Below, in pieces: positions 1 through 8,430 of a DNA stretch of 59,324 nt. Position numbers and translations under genes: made by a program. Within the stretch, counting starts at the first letter, position 1. The number at the start of each line of letters is the position of its first letter. The notes beneath the pieces are model-generated. The model saw nothing but the letters and a program-made list of their open reading frames with translations. It did not search any database and had not been told where the DNA came from. The stretch is from a virus. The stretch is taken from IMG/VR virus record IMGVR_UViG_3300020442_000455, positions 1 to 59,324 of that record; one strand, written 5' to 3'.

Positions 1-53
1 TAGTTACCCAACCCAAGGATGGGTAGGTATATCCTCCACGATTATATAGACAT

Positions 54-78
54 AAAAAAAGGACCCCGAAGGGTCCTT
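54..78 (-). terminator. Intrinsic terminator after gp23
   Basis: On the minus strand an 8-bp perfect stem (AAGGACCC / GGGTCCTT) with a TTCG tetraloop is followed by a run of seven T. It lies about 20 nt past the gp23 stop codon and is oriented to end the head-gene transcript. This is a textbook rho-independent terminator. Confidence 0.93.
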
Positions 79-97
79 GGTAATATGTGAACCGATA

Positions 98-1495
98 TCA
101 CATGAGGTTTGCAACCTGTACTCTTCTGTAGTAACGGTTTGCGTTAGCGGTGAGCGCACCAGAACCTTGAGTAAGACCATTAGCGAATGGGTTAGATACC
201 ATGCCGTAACGAGTCTTGAAGCCAATCTTAGGCTGGAAGGTGTTAGGATTGATAGCGCGGACCATCTGCAGTGGAACGTATGGGCAGTAGAACAGACCAG
301 CGTCATAAGCGTTGGTGCCCTTGTAACCGACGACATAGAAGTGCTTGTCGCTTACGTTTGCAGAGTAAGGATCAACGTAGACCTTGATGCGACCATTCAG
401 AGTACCAACCAGGGTGCTGGAGGTGTCATCAGGGATCAGACCGTTGTTGCCGTTCAGAGCAGGAGCATAATCGAGAACGCCTGCCATAGCAAGAGCGGAC
501 GCCACGTCTGCAGAGCAGATCATGATGTTGCCCTTCCCGCGACGAGTCTCATGCCCGATTGCGTTTGCATCTCTTTCAATCTGGAAGAGAAGACCTTTGA
601 ACTTCTCAACCGACCAGCGACCGTTGGAGTCAACGTCGAGGTCGAATACGCCTGCAGTTGCAGTGTTGTTCTGAGCGCCAGGACGTGCGTTGGTGTACAC
701 AGTACGAACAACTTCACGGTTGATTTCAGCAAGGATCTCAGTAGAGAGGATGTTGCTGAGCTCTTGCTCGGCGTCCAGACCATGAACTGCCTTCAGGTCT
801 TGAGCAAGTTCCAAGCTGTACTCAGCTTTGAGTGCTCTGGACTTAGCGGTCACGGTGACCTTCTCGATCGAGAAGCCCATTTCGCGGAACGCTGTAGATG
901 CGCTGCTATCATCAAGTGCTTCAGCAGTTGATGTTGTCATACCAGTTGCATCACCAGTAACCTCATAAGTGCCAGCAGGGCTGTCATTGAGGAGACCAGG
1001 GTTTGCACCTTCAGCATCGTTGACTGCGCTGGAGGATGCAGTAGGATCGTAGTTGGAGAGACCTGTGCCTGCACCACCAGAGAAACCTGCGTTAGGCTCG
1101 TTGAAGAATGCCTCACGGAAGTCGCCGCTAGTAGCATCGCGCTCGCTGCCATAAGCAGTACGCATTGCAAAGATCAGACCAGTAGGACCAGTCATTGGTT
1201 GTACGCCAGCAATATCATATGCGATAAGCTGAGGCATGGATCTGCGGATCAGGGAGATCAGTACAGGGTCGAAACCTGCAACTGGACCTGTAGCGGTAGC
1301 TGAACCACCGAAACCACCTGTACCAACAGTTTGAACGGTTTCCGAAAGAATCTGTGCTTCCTCGGACAGTGCTTTTTCTTGGTTTTCCAGGATTTGAGCG
1401 ACTACGCCGCGCTTGTGGGAGTCTTCGATTTGTGGAAGAGACTCGTGGTCAAGAACGGGTGCCCACTTTTCCTGGAGTTGTCTTAGATCGGACAT
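98..1495 (-). CDS. 23: Major capsid protein gp23
   Basis: This 465-aa protein is the T4-type major head protein (HK97-like fold) that forms the hexamers of the prohead shell. The N-terminal region is charged and helical, as expected for the propeptide that gp21 removes. LSE tripeptides at residues 43-45 and 50-52 fit the T4 prohead protease consensus (L/I-x-E), and cleavage after E52 would leave a mature start at TVQTVG. The conserved C-terminus is present (NPFANGL, then NRYYRRVQV). It is shorter than T4 gp23 (521 aa). It follows gp22 after a 48-nt gap carrying a near-consensus late promoter and an AAAGGAGT ribosome site, so it can be transcribed on its own. The last gene before an intrinsic terminator, it is probably the most heavily expressed gene here. 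Confidence 0.96.
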   Translation of the reverse strand: MSDLRQLQEKWAPVLDHESLPQIEDSHKRGVVAQILENQEKALSEEAQILSETVQTVGTGGFGGSATATGPVAGFDPVLISLIRRSMPQLIAYDIAGVQPMTGPTGLIFAMRTAYGSERDATSGDFREAFFNEPNAGFSGGAGTGLSNYDPTASSSAVNDAEGANPGLLNDSPAGTYEVTGDATGMTTSTAEALDDSSASTAFREMGFSIEKVTVTAKSRALKAEYSLELAQDLKAVHGLDAEQELSNILSTEILAEINREVVRTVYTNARPGAQNNTATAGVFDLDVDSNGRWSVEKFKGLLFQIERDANAIGHETRRGKGNIMICSADVASALAMAGVLDYAPALNGNNGLIPDDTSSTLVGTLNGRIKVYVDPYSANVSDKHFYVVGYKGTNAYDAGLFYCPYVPLQMVRAINPNTFQPKIGFKTRYGMVSNPFANGLTQGSGALTANANRYYRRVQVANLM

Positions 1496-1523
1496 TTGAA
1501 ATGTTACTCCTTTGAAAAAATGT

Positions 1524-1531
1524 TATTTACA
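1524..1531 (-). promoter_or_regulatory. Near-consensus T4-type late promoter for gp23
   Basis: The minus strand reads TGTAAATA, one mismatch from the T4 late -10 element TATAAATA, about 30 nt upstream of the gp23 ATG and just ahead of an AAAGGAGT ribosome binding site. A separate promoter for the major capsid gene is biologically sensible. Confidence 0.55.
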
Positions 1532-1543
1532 AATAATTACGAA

Positions 1544-2623
1544 TTACTTGGACCAGCGTGCTAGAGCAGCCACATAAGAGCTCATTGCATTATTCGTTGC
1601 TGGTGCTTCTTCTACCAAAGGTTCTGCGTCCTCGGTCACTGTCTCAGTAGTAGATACTGACTCGCGGCGAGTAAAGTAGGATTCCTTGATAGTATTGACT
1701 TTATTTCTAAAGTCTTCTTCACTTTCAAACTCAACACCCTCTGCCAGAGAAGCAAGCTTCTCCTTCTGAGTCTCAGCGAGACCTGCAGCGACTTCGCTCA
1801 CAATACCCATTTTCATATAACCGCCCAACTGCTTATTGAGTTGAACATTGGTGTCGATTTGCTCGTTGAGTTTTGATTCCATCTCATCAAGCTGTTCAGT
1901 CATGCCATCCAGCATGTTGAACTTTTCTTCAGGAACACTGATATTGTGCTCCGTGAAGAGACCTTTTAGACCCTTCATGAAAGACTCTGCAATGTCGTTT
2001 TTGATACCGTGCTCAATGGCGAGTTCGTTCTCGGACATCCATTGTTGAGCAGCATACGACAGATAATCGTCTACTTGAGTGGTCAATTCTTCTTTGAGAT
2101 CAGATACTTGCTTTTCAAGTTCTGCCTCAAATGCTTCTTTTAGTGCTGCAACTTCCTGATTTACCTTAGAAGTTACTGCTGCTTCAAAGATTGTTTTTGC
2201 ACGATCTCTGAATTCTTCGGAGAGCTCTTCACCAGCGACAAGAGCGTCAACATCTTCAGCAAAGTCGTATTCGGCTTCAGTGATTGTTTCTTCTTTGTCA
2301 TCTGTTTCAACCTCGTCAAAGATTTTGGAGGATAGAGCACCAGGCATTGCGCTCGATGCATCAGATGGTTTTGTTTTGAGAGTTTTGTCGCCTTCAACTC
2401 CAACAGCACCAGCTGCTGCAGCACCGAGATTCTTAGTGCCAGCGGCACCTTCCTCGGAATCGTTGCGAGTGCCACCGATCTCTGCATATTTTGCACCAGA
2501 TCTGTCTTGCTTCTCGCCTGCTTTAGCGCCTTTTTTCACAGCCGCATAACCAGTAGCTGCGTCCTCGGAGACTTGCTCCTCAGAGAGATGCGCCTCAAAC
2601 TCTTTGTCAAGGGTTTCGGACAT
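1544..2623 (-). CDS. 22: Prohead core scaffolding protein gp22
   Basis: This 359-aa, highly acidic, Ala/Glu/Lys-rich protein lies between the protease and major capsid genes, the position of the T4 internal scaffold gp22 (269 aa in T4). Such scaffolds guide prohead assembly and are then degraded by gp21. The central part (roughly residues 130-260) is rich in charged heptads and likely coiled coil, with repeated L/I-x-E tripeptides that could be gp21 sites. The open frame extends eight codons further upstream to 2647. I chose the ATG at 2623 because AAAGGAGA lies 7 nt ahead of it, while the upstream ATG has no ribosome site. An exact TATAAATA late promoter lies about 40 nt upstream. Confidence 0.9.
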   Translation of the reverse strand: MSETLDKEFEAHLSEEQVSEDAATGYAAVKKGAKAGEKQDRSGAKYAEIGGTRNDSEEGAAGTKNLGAAAAGAVGVEGDKTLKTKPSDASSAMPGALSSKIFDEVETDDKEETITEAEYDFAEDVDALVAGEELSEEFRDRAKTIFEAAVTSKVNQEVAALKEAFEAELEKQVSDLKEELTTQVDDYLSYAAQQWMSENELAIEHGIKNDIAESFMKGLKGLFTEHNISVPEEKFNMLDGMTEQLDEMESKLNEQIDTNVQLNKQLGGYMKMGIVSEVAAGLAETQKEKLASLAEGVEFESEEDFRNKVNTIKESYFTRRESVSTTETVTEDAEPLVEEAPATNNAMSSYVAALARWSK

Positions 2624-2663
2624 TGGTTGTTCTCCTTTAGTCGGCATTTGCTTTTCTATAGAT

Positions 2664-2671
2664 TATTTATA
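2664..2671 (-). promoter_or_regulatory. Late promoter (TATAAATA) for gp22
   Basis: This is an exact match on the minus strand to the T4 late promoter element. It sits just past the gp21 stop and about 40 nt upstream of the gp22 start. Confidence 0.8.
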
Positions 2672-2673
2672 CT

Positions 2674-3318
2674 TTACAAACTTTGTAGAAACGACTGGAA
2701 CGCGGAAACTTTGCGCTCCTGTAGGTTGATTAGAGTTGCATCATCAATAGTTACTTTGATTTGTGCAACTTCAGACTCCTTCAGGATGCCGTTATCCCAG
2801 ATCCACTCTTTCCCTTCCATGATTCCATCTACAAATGCGTCTGGAGCGGAAGGATCTGCTACGATATCAGCAGCGGTAGCGAGCATAAAGTCGTCCGCGA
2901 CCACTTGATATCCTTCTTTTTTGACTAGCGATCCCATACCGCGTGATGAAACACCCAGTTTGATACCTTCGTCAAGGAGATTCTTTGCGATCTGACCCAT
3001 AGGGGTCGAAAGAATCTTTGCGCGACCAACATAGTTGGTGCCCTCCTTATTTAGTGACAAAATTTTGTGAGAAACTCTGTCGAGGTTGAGATTTGGACCA
3101 TCGGGGTGACCCAACTCACCTAAAGCACGGTCAGTTTTGATGAAAGACTCGCTATATTTCTCGACCTCACGGTCAAGAACCTTCATAGGATACATTCTCC
3201 CATTGCGATTTTTGATTTCGCCTTGGAGGAAAATACCTTCAATGAAGTAATGCTTCTTGCCTTCCTTTTCTTCTGAGAGAAAAGTTACTTCTTCAATCTG
3301 TTCCGAGATCAGTTTCAT
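2674..3318 (-). CDS. 21: Prohead core serine protease gp21
   Basis: At 214 aa this is almost the length of T4 gp21 (212 aa). The family is a herpes-assemblin-like serine protease that matures the prohead by cutting scaffold, core and capsid proteins after L/I-x-E. The catalytic signatures are visible: a His in GELGHP (H71) and the nucleophile motif GVSSRG (S124 or S125). The start overlaps the preceding core-protein gene by 26 nt in another frame, so translation is probably coupled and no separate promoter is apparent. The C-terminal region (KVTIDDATLINLQERK) is typical of the marine T4-like members. Confidence 0.95.
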   Translation of the reverse strand: MKLISEQIEEVTFLSEEKEGKKHYFIEGIFLQGEIKNRNGRMYPMKVLDREVEKYSESFIKTDRALGELGHPDGPNLNLDRVSHKILSLNKEGTNYVGRAKILSTPMGQIAKNLLDEGIKLGVSSRGMGSLVKKEGYQVVADDFMLATAADIVADPSAPDAFVDGIMEGKEWIWDNGILKESEVAQIKVTIDDATLINLQERKVSAFQSFLQSL

Positions 3319-3625
3319 TTTCCGTATCCTGTGCTTGTGTTGTTTCTAGTTCTTCGGTGTCTCCTGGCGGATCATGAGGCATCCGACCATCAACTGTAAC
3401 GTCTTCGGGTGGATCACTACCATCGGGAAGAGAATCAGAGAGTTCATCTGCAACCTCCTGAGCAGTATCATCAAGTTCAAAACCCCATTGTTTTGCGATT
3501 TCGACTTTTTTCTGCTGGATCATATCATATGCTCGGTCCTGAATGGCGTTGCCAACAGAATCGACCGTAGCGGACTTGTCACCCGCGAACACCTTATCAA
3601 CTATATCTTGTGCAAGATCAGACAT
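3293..3625 (-). CDS. Putative prohead core protein (gp67/gp68 position)
   Basis: This is a 110-aa acidic protein between portal gp20 and protease gp21, where T4 carries the small core proteins gp67 and gp68. The N-terminal half is helical and charged (residues 1-60, with MIQQKKVEIAKQWGF). The C-terminal half is a disordered Asp/Glu/Pro tail, as expected for an internal protein that is degraded during maturation. The core role is inferred from position and composition, not from strong sequence identity. A TCTAAATA element upstream could serve it. The end overlaps gp21 by 26 nt. Confidence 0.7.
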   Translation of the reverse strand: MSDLAQDIVDKVFAGDKSATVDSVGNAIQDRAYDMIQQKKVEIAKQWGFELDDTAQEVADELSDSLPDGSDPPEDVTVDGRMPHDPPGDTEELETTQAQDTENETDLGTD

Positions 3626-3647
3626 AATGTTGTCACTCCGTATATAC

Positions 3648-3655
3648 TATTTAGA
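3648..3655 (-). promoter_or_regulatory. Possible late promoter variant (TCTAAATA)
   Basis: This element is one mismatch from TATAAATA on the minus strand and lies 23 nt upstream of the core-protein ATG. It overlaps the end of the portal gene, with CGGAGT between it and the start. It is weaker than the exact copies. Confidence 0.4.
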
Positions 3656-5294
3656 ACTTAGAAATTTTCTTATCTTCCGCGTCGATATCATCTTGCGTGA
3701 AAAGAGGTTCTTCCTCAGGTACTGGATTAGATGGATCCGCCATTCCGCTTTCTCCTTCCATGCCACCACCCATCATTTCACCCATAGGATCATTAGGATC
3801 CTGAATCAAACCTTCCTTCATTTCAGTCTCGATTTGTTTATCGATCTCTAAAATTTCACGGTCAGTCTGTTTGATAACTTGACGACGAATATACTCGATT
3901 GAGAAATATTTACCTACGAATGGATCCATGGTATTTACCATGTTCATCCTCTCGTTCATAATCTCAATTTCCTTGAGTTCAGTGAAGTAGTTATCCGCAA
4001 TGTAATCATATTGGATATGTTCCTTCATCTCATCCCATTCTTCAATGGAGATGATACCTTTCAAGATAAGTTGTGTTTTTAGAAGGTCAGTGAATAGTTC
4101 ACTAAACCTTTTACGCAGTCTCGCAACAAATTTTTGGAACTTTACTTCGTCCCGTGTAATTTCTGCTGCACGACCGATATTGAATGTCTGCTCAGTCTCC
4201 ATACGGGACTCAGGAACATTCAAAGATTTGTAGAGTTTTTTCTGGAAGTATTTGACATCCTCCAGTTCACCCAAGTTTTGACCACCAGGGAGAGTAGTAA
4301 TCTCCGTTCCTCTACCGCCTTCGCGACGAGGTAGCCAAAAATCCTCAAGCATTGACATAAACTTCTTATCGTCTCGGATTTCGCCAGTAGCTGCGTCATA
4401 CACAAGCTTGTTGCGATACCGACCCATAACCTCACGGAGATATTGCTCTGCCTTCTGCTTAGGTAAATTACCCACATCAATGTAGAAAATTCTTCGCTCT
4501 GGAGCACGGGACAACCGATAGATAACAAGTGAGTCTTCAATCATGCGGAGTTGGTTTACCGCCTTGATAGCTTTATGAAGATGTGATAATACCATGTTCT
4601 TATTCAGATCCATGATACCGCTGTTGACATACGATACCGAATCGGCAGCGATCTTCAAACCATTCTGCTGAGGTCCGCCACCAACAGAGTTGAGTGCCTT
4701 CAGACCTTTAGGATGGTATAGAAAATATTCAACAGACTTTTGTGATAGTGCTTCGTCAATGCCAGCGCCTTTTTGAACTGGCTTGTTTTCTACTTCCTTG
4801 ACCTTGCGAATCTTACGAGGATCGATGTAGCGTAGTTCTACAATACCACCGTTAGGATCCTTAGGGTCAATTACCTTATGATAAAACAATCTTCCATCAA
4901 CATACCATCGACGGAAGATTTCATAAGATCGATTCTCAAAATCAAGAAGACGAAGAATCTCATCGAATTCATCGCGGATTAGTCTCTTGATTTTTTCAGA
5001 AACTTTTAGGTTGCTTAGTTCAATTTCAACTGGTACATCATCAAAGTTACCACAGATCGTCTCATTGACGATATCATCTACGGCAGAATCACATTCAGGT
5101 TGGAGAATCATCTCACGATAACGTGAAATAAGTTCCCATTCATTACGGATCTGTCCATCAAAATCGACAGAATAACCATAATGACCACCACCAGCAACAG
5201 GTAGAGTGCCATCTAGATTATCCTTTTGAACGAAAGAAGGTCCCTTGGGGACCTTCTTCGCTCTCTCGATTGAAAATCCAAAGAGTTGAGACAT
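3651..5294 (-). CDS. 20: Portal vertex protein gp20
   Basis: This 547-aa protein matches the T4 gp20 family (524 aa in T4). The family forms the dodecameric ring at the special head vertex through which gp17 pumps DNA and to which the neck attaches. Recognisable segments are the N-terminal GGGHYGYSVDFDG, the helical EWELISRYREM and DSAVDDIVNE, and the central RIFYIDVGNLP with the nearby LREVMGRYRNKLVYD. The C-terminal 60 residues are acidic and Met/Gly/Pro-rich. It begins a transcription unit: an exact TATAAATA lies 26 nt upstream, and the core protein and gp21 follow. Confidence 0.97.
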   Translation of the reverse strand: MSQLFGFSIERAKKVPKGPSFVQKDNLDGTLPVAGGGHYGYSVDFDGQIRNEWELISRYREMILQPECDSAVDDIVNETICGNFDDVPVEIELSNLKVSEKIKRLIRDEFDEILRLLDFENRSYEIFRRWYVDGRLFYHKVIDPKDPNGGIVELRYIDPRKIRKVKEVENKPVQKGAGIDEALSQKSVEYFLYHPKGLKALNSVGGGPQQNGLKIAADSVSYVNSGIMDLNKNMVLSHLHKAIKAVNQLRMIEDSLVIYRLSRAPERRIFYIDVGNLPKQKAEQYLREVMGRYRNKLVYDAATGEIRDDKKFMSMLEDFWLPRREGGRGTEITTLPGGQNLGELEDVKYFQKKLYKSLNVPESRMETEQTFNIGRAAEITRDEVKFQKFVARLRKRFSELFTDLLKTQLILKGIISIEEWDEMKEHIQYDYIADNYFTELKEIEIMNERMNMVNTMDPFVGKYFSIEYIRRQVIKQTDREILEIDKQIETEMKEGLIQDPNDPMGEMMGGGMEGESGMADPSNPVPEEEPLFTQDDIDAEDKKISKF

Positions 5295-5319
5295 TATGTT
5301 ATAGAAGTCCTATCCAGAC

Positions 5320-5327
5320 TATTTATA
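5320..5327 (-). promoter_or_regulatory. Late promoter (TATAAATA) for gp20
   Basis: This is an exact T4-type late element on the minus strand, lying between the gp19 stop and the gp20 start, 26 nt upstream of the ATG. Confidence 0.8.
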
Positions 5328-5337
5328 CGACTTCAGA

Positions 5338-6042
5338 TCAGCGTTGGCGACCACCGCGTGAAGCACCTCTGCGCTCCTTAGGTTGCCAGTATTGTACTTG
5401 CAGTTCAACGGTGAACTCTTCAATAGCATCATTGCTACCGTAATCTACGTCGATTGCGGAGATGTTGCTTGGGAAGACGTTGACGAACTCATAACGTGCG
5501 AGTTCTGCAGTAGTCTTAGGGCTGTTCTTACCACGAGCAGCGCGACCTCTCGATCCGCCAGGACGTGACTTGAAGTTTGCTGCGCCATCACGGGACAGTT
5601 GAACAACTTCCATGTCAGCGAAATAACCCTGAGTATCCTTACGATTACCCAGACCACCGATGGTGGTGAAGTTCTCGTTAGGTGCTTGGATGTTGTTGAA
5701 CCAGGACTCAAATGCGGAACGCAGTGAGAATCCAGTGTCATTCATGATGGTGATAGTCCATGGTTCAAAGGTTCTATCGCCTGCGATTTTCAGGACGCGA
5801 CCTCTGAATGGAACTTCGATAACACCCATCTGGGAAGATGGGAGGTTTGCTGCTCTAACAGTAAATCTACCGAGGTTGGCCAGCTGTGCTGGAGATGCCC
5901 CCAGGTCACGCTTCCTGAGCGCACCTGGGAAACGAAGGATGACTTCAAATAGATTAGGTCTAGCGAAATCACCTCTTACGGCACCCTTGAAAGTATCGAT
6001 AGAACTGTCAGCAGTTTTTCTGCTAACTTTGTTTCTTGCCAT
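5338..6042 (-). CDS. 19: Tail tube protein gp19
   Basis: This 234-aa protein is the contractile-tail inner tube subunit, which polymerises into hexameric rings inside the gp18 sheath. Diagnostic segments are FARPNLFEVILRFPG near residue 25, FRGRVLKIAGDRTFEPW near residue 80, and the C-terminal AIEEFTVELQVQYWQP, the usual beta-rich tube fold. It is longer than T4 gp19 (163 aa); part of the excess is a Gly/Arg/Lys-rich loop around residues 155-175 and a basic Arg/Gly tail. It follows the sheath gene after a 44-nt gap in the same order as T4. Only GGAG-type ribosome sequence and no clear late element precede it, so it is probably cotranscribed with gp18. Confidence 0.95.
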   Translation of the reverse strand: MARNKVSRKTADSSIDTFKGAVRGDFARPNLFEVILRFPGALRKRDLGASPAQLANLGRFTVRAANLPSSQMGVIEVPFRGRVLKIAGDRTFEPWTITIMNDTGFSLRSAFESWFNNIQAPNENFTTIGGLGNRKDTQGYFADMEVVQLSRDGAANFKSRPGGSRGRAARGKNSPKTTAELARYEFVNVFPSNISAIDVDYGSNDAIEEFTVELQVQYWQPKERRGASRGGRQR

Positions 6043-6086
6043 TGTTCTTTATACTCCGATGTTTATTTGATAGTACCTAATCTAGA

Positions 6087-8366
6087 TCAACCTTCGCCTG
6101 CTTCACTGAAAGCAACGCCAGAGCGAGTTGCTGTGAAGGTTAGGGTGATGTAGTTGATGGTTGGAGTTGGTTTGATGAAGATCTCAGCATAGAACTCACC
6201 TCTATCAACAGCATCTTGAGGGTTGTTGGAAGAGTCACACTTGACCAGATAGTCAACGATACCTCTTCTACCTTGTACATCTCTCAGATATGGCTCGACC
6301 AGACCAGTGAAGGATGAACGAGTGATGTCGTCGTTCTGTTCAAAGAGAACAGTTTGTGCTGCATCAGCAATGACATCTTCGATTACGATGAACAGACGAC
6401 GAACGTTGATTCTGTCGAATGCAGAAGCAAATCCTTGTGCAGTCTTATCACCATAGAGGATGGTGCCCTGACCAGGGAAGGTAACCAGTGGGTTGACTCT
6501 CGAAGAATACAGCTTGTCGCGCTGGTCCTTCTTAGGAGAGTATGCAAGTCTGACAGAGTTACGGATGTTACCTCTGTTGAAACCTGCTGGGGAGAACCAA
6601 GGTTCTTCAGTCAGTGCGGTGTCAAGTACGAGACCTGCAACGTCACCGTTACATGGGATGTAGCGGAAGACATCGTTGTACTTGTCGTAGATGTACTTGT
6701 AACCAGAGTCGAATACAGCGTAGTTGGATCCACCTGCTTTGTCGAAGTATTCTACGATTTCTTTAGCGATCTCATCACCATCAGTACGACCAATGATGTT
6801 AGCGCGGAGAGGCGAGAAGAATGCCATGCAATCTTTACGCTGCTCACAGATGCTAATCAGGTGAGTGATCTTCGCCAGACCAGCAGACTCGTTAGGACCT
6901 GCAGGACCAGAGATGATGAAATCAATATCTTGTGATTCAGGATCGTCAACCAGGGAGAATGCAGTGTTCAGATCATCGGAAGTGAACTGATATGCGCTAT
7001 TAGAGATAGCGTAGTCAGCACCACCTACGAAGTCATAGAACAGTGTAGAACCACCGTTGCTACCGTAAGTAGTATCGCCAGAAGGCTCTTCCAGAGATCC
7101 ACGAGTGTTACGAACCAGGTTGAAGTCACGGTTAGCAACCGACAGACCCCAATCACCAGCAGCTGCGCTAGCACCTACGGTGAATACCATTGCAGGATGC
7201 TCACCCCAGAGAACCCAGTTAGAGAACTGCTTGAGGACTTCCTTGTAGTAGTTGGTCTCACCAACTGTGCTACGAGCATCAGAACCTTTAGAAAGACCGA
7301 TGTGCTTCTCTAGCAGAGTATAAGGAGTTCCACTTACACCACCATCATAGTCGAGGACCAGGATGTGGAGTTCGTCGCGGTGACCACCTTTTTCGGTAGC
7401 GTAACGAGTTGTACCAGGACGCTCAGCAACGTTGATCCACTTTTGACCAGGCAGATACTCACGCTCAAGATATTCAATCCGAACGGAAGAAACTGTGACA
7501 GCAGTAGAAGCAGCGTCGTCAACACTATCGCTTGCAGCGAAGTTGATCGAACCCTTGTTAGTTACGGAAAGCAGTTCACGAGCAATACCGCTAGTTGCGA
7601 TGACTGCTGTGTTAGTGCCTTGAGTGACGGTCATACCGTCAGCGATGATACCAGTAACGCCTGCAGTAGGAATACCAATCTCAAGGATCTTCAGATCAGC
7701 GTCCCAAGAGAGAACATCAACTGCTTCGTTAGAACCAGAGATCTCAATGGTAGTGCTAGTTCCAGGAACGAATGTTCCAACAACGGTATCAACGGTGAGT
7801 TTGATTCTGTAGGAGTGTACCTTACCAGCTGCCCCAGATGCTGCAGTCAGTGCATCACCTGAAGTAAATCTCCACTCGTTACCTGAACCAGGTGCGGGCA
7901 GTGCGAGAATTTGGTCTGCTCCTGCATCGGTCAGGAACATACGGACTGAGTTACCGAGGGTTCCTGGGTAACGTACGGCGAATTCCCAATTGTTTGCGGA
8001 AGCAGGTTGCTCGAACGTCTGCTCGTAAACATCGGTATTCTGAATCTTGACTGGTGTCACTGGTGTGGCAGTGCCGTCAGATACAGCATTCTTTAGTGCT
8101 GCTGCGTCTGTACGGATAGTTTTCAGTAGTCCACCATACTGGAGGAACTGGATACCTGAAAACCAGTGCTCATAGTTGTAGTCATCGGGTCCACCGAAAC
8201 GATCTACAACTTCCTGCTCATCGCTGTTCTCGACGACCTCATTTACTGGTCCCCACTTGAAAGGTCCTGCAATCACACCAACGTTGCCCTGTTGGACATC
8301 AAAGTTAGCGGATAGGTCTCTTTCTAGAACAACTACACCAGGAGATAGTTGTGTATTTGCTGGCAT
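6087..8366 (-). CDS. 18: Contractile tail sheath protein gp18
   Basis: This 759-aa protein is the tail sheath subunit, which contracts to drive the tube through the host envelope. The N-terminus SPGVVVLERDLS and the region GVIAGPFKWGPVNEV are characteristic. The C-terminal sheath core carries FNRGNIRNSVRLAYSP, YLRDVQGRRGI and KPTPTINYITLTFTATRSG. The middle (about residues 150-310) is a Thr/Ala/Gly-rich beta segment and accounts for much of the extra length over T4 gp18 (659 aa). An exact TATAAATA promoter lies about 40 nt upstream, with an AGGAG ribosome site in front of the ATG. Confidence 0.97.
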   Translation of the reverse strand: MPANTQLSPGVVVLERDLSANFDVQQGNVGVIAGPFKWGPVNEVVENSDEQEVVDRFGGPDDYNYEHWFSGIQFLQYGGLLKTIRTDAAALKNAVSDGTATPVTPVKIQNTDVYEQTFEQPASANNWEFAVRYPGTLGNSVRMFLTDAGADQILALPAPGSGNEWRFTSGDALTAASGAAGKVHSYRIKLTVDTVVGTFVPGTSTTIEISGSNEAVDVLSWDADLKILEIGIPTAGVTGIIADGMTVTQGTNTAVIATSGIARELLSVTNKGSINFAASDSVDDAASTAVTVSSVRIEYLEREYLPGQKWINVAERPGTTRYATEKGGHRDELHILVLDYDGGVSGTPYTLLEKHIGLSKGSDARSTVGETNYYKEVLKQFSNWVLWGEHPAMVFTVGASAAAGDWGLSVANRDFNLVRNTRGSLEEPSGDTTYGSNGGSTLFYDFVGGADYAISNSAYQFTSDDLNTAFSLVDDPESQDIDFIISGPAGPNESAGLAKITHLISICEQRKDCMAFFSPLRANIIGRTDGDEIAKEIVEYFDKAGGSNYAVFDSGYKYIYDKYNDVFRYIPCNGDVAGLVLDTALTEEPWFSPAGFNRGNIRNSVRLAYSPKKDQRDKLYSSRVNPLVTFPGQGTILYGDKTAQGFASAFDRINVRRLFIVIEDVIADAAQTVLFEQNDDITRSSFTGLVEPYLRDVQGRRGIVDYLVKCDSSNNPQDAVDRGEFYAEIFIKPTPTINYITLTFTATRSGVAFSEAGEG

Positions 8367-8405
8367 GTCTAAAACTCCTAGAAGAATCTTTACAGTTTCT
8401 AGAAA

Positions 8406-8413
8406 TATTTATA
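8406..8413 (-). promoter_or_regulatory. Late promoter (TATAAATA) for gp18
   Basis: This is an exact T4-type late element on the minus strand. It sits in the gap after the gp17 stop, about 40 nt upstream of the gp18 ATG. Confidence 0.8.
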
Positions 8414-8430
8414 AATTGCTATCTTTCAAA

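Noticed and set aside
41-46. Sigma70-like -10 (TATAAT) on the minus strand after the gp23 terminator
   Set aside because: No -35-like hexamer at the right distance and no start codon close behind within the window. It is too weak to call.
77-931. 284-codon plus-strand frame antisense to gp23
   Set aside because: It is fully inside a well-conserved capsid gene, no recognisable protein results, and no promoter or ribosome site was seen.
2645-2647. Upstream ATG as the gp22 start
   Set aside because: No ribosome site precedes it, whereas AAAGGAGA lies 7 nt before the ATG at 2623.
6354-6935. 193-codon plus-strand frame antisense to gp18
   Set aside because: It is a shadow of the sheath gene with no family signature.
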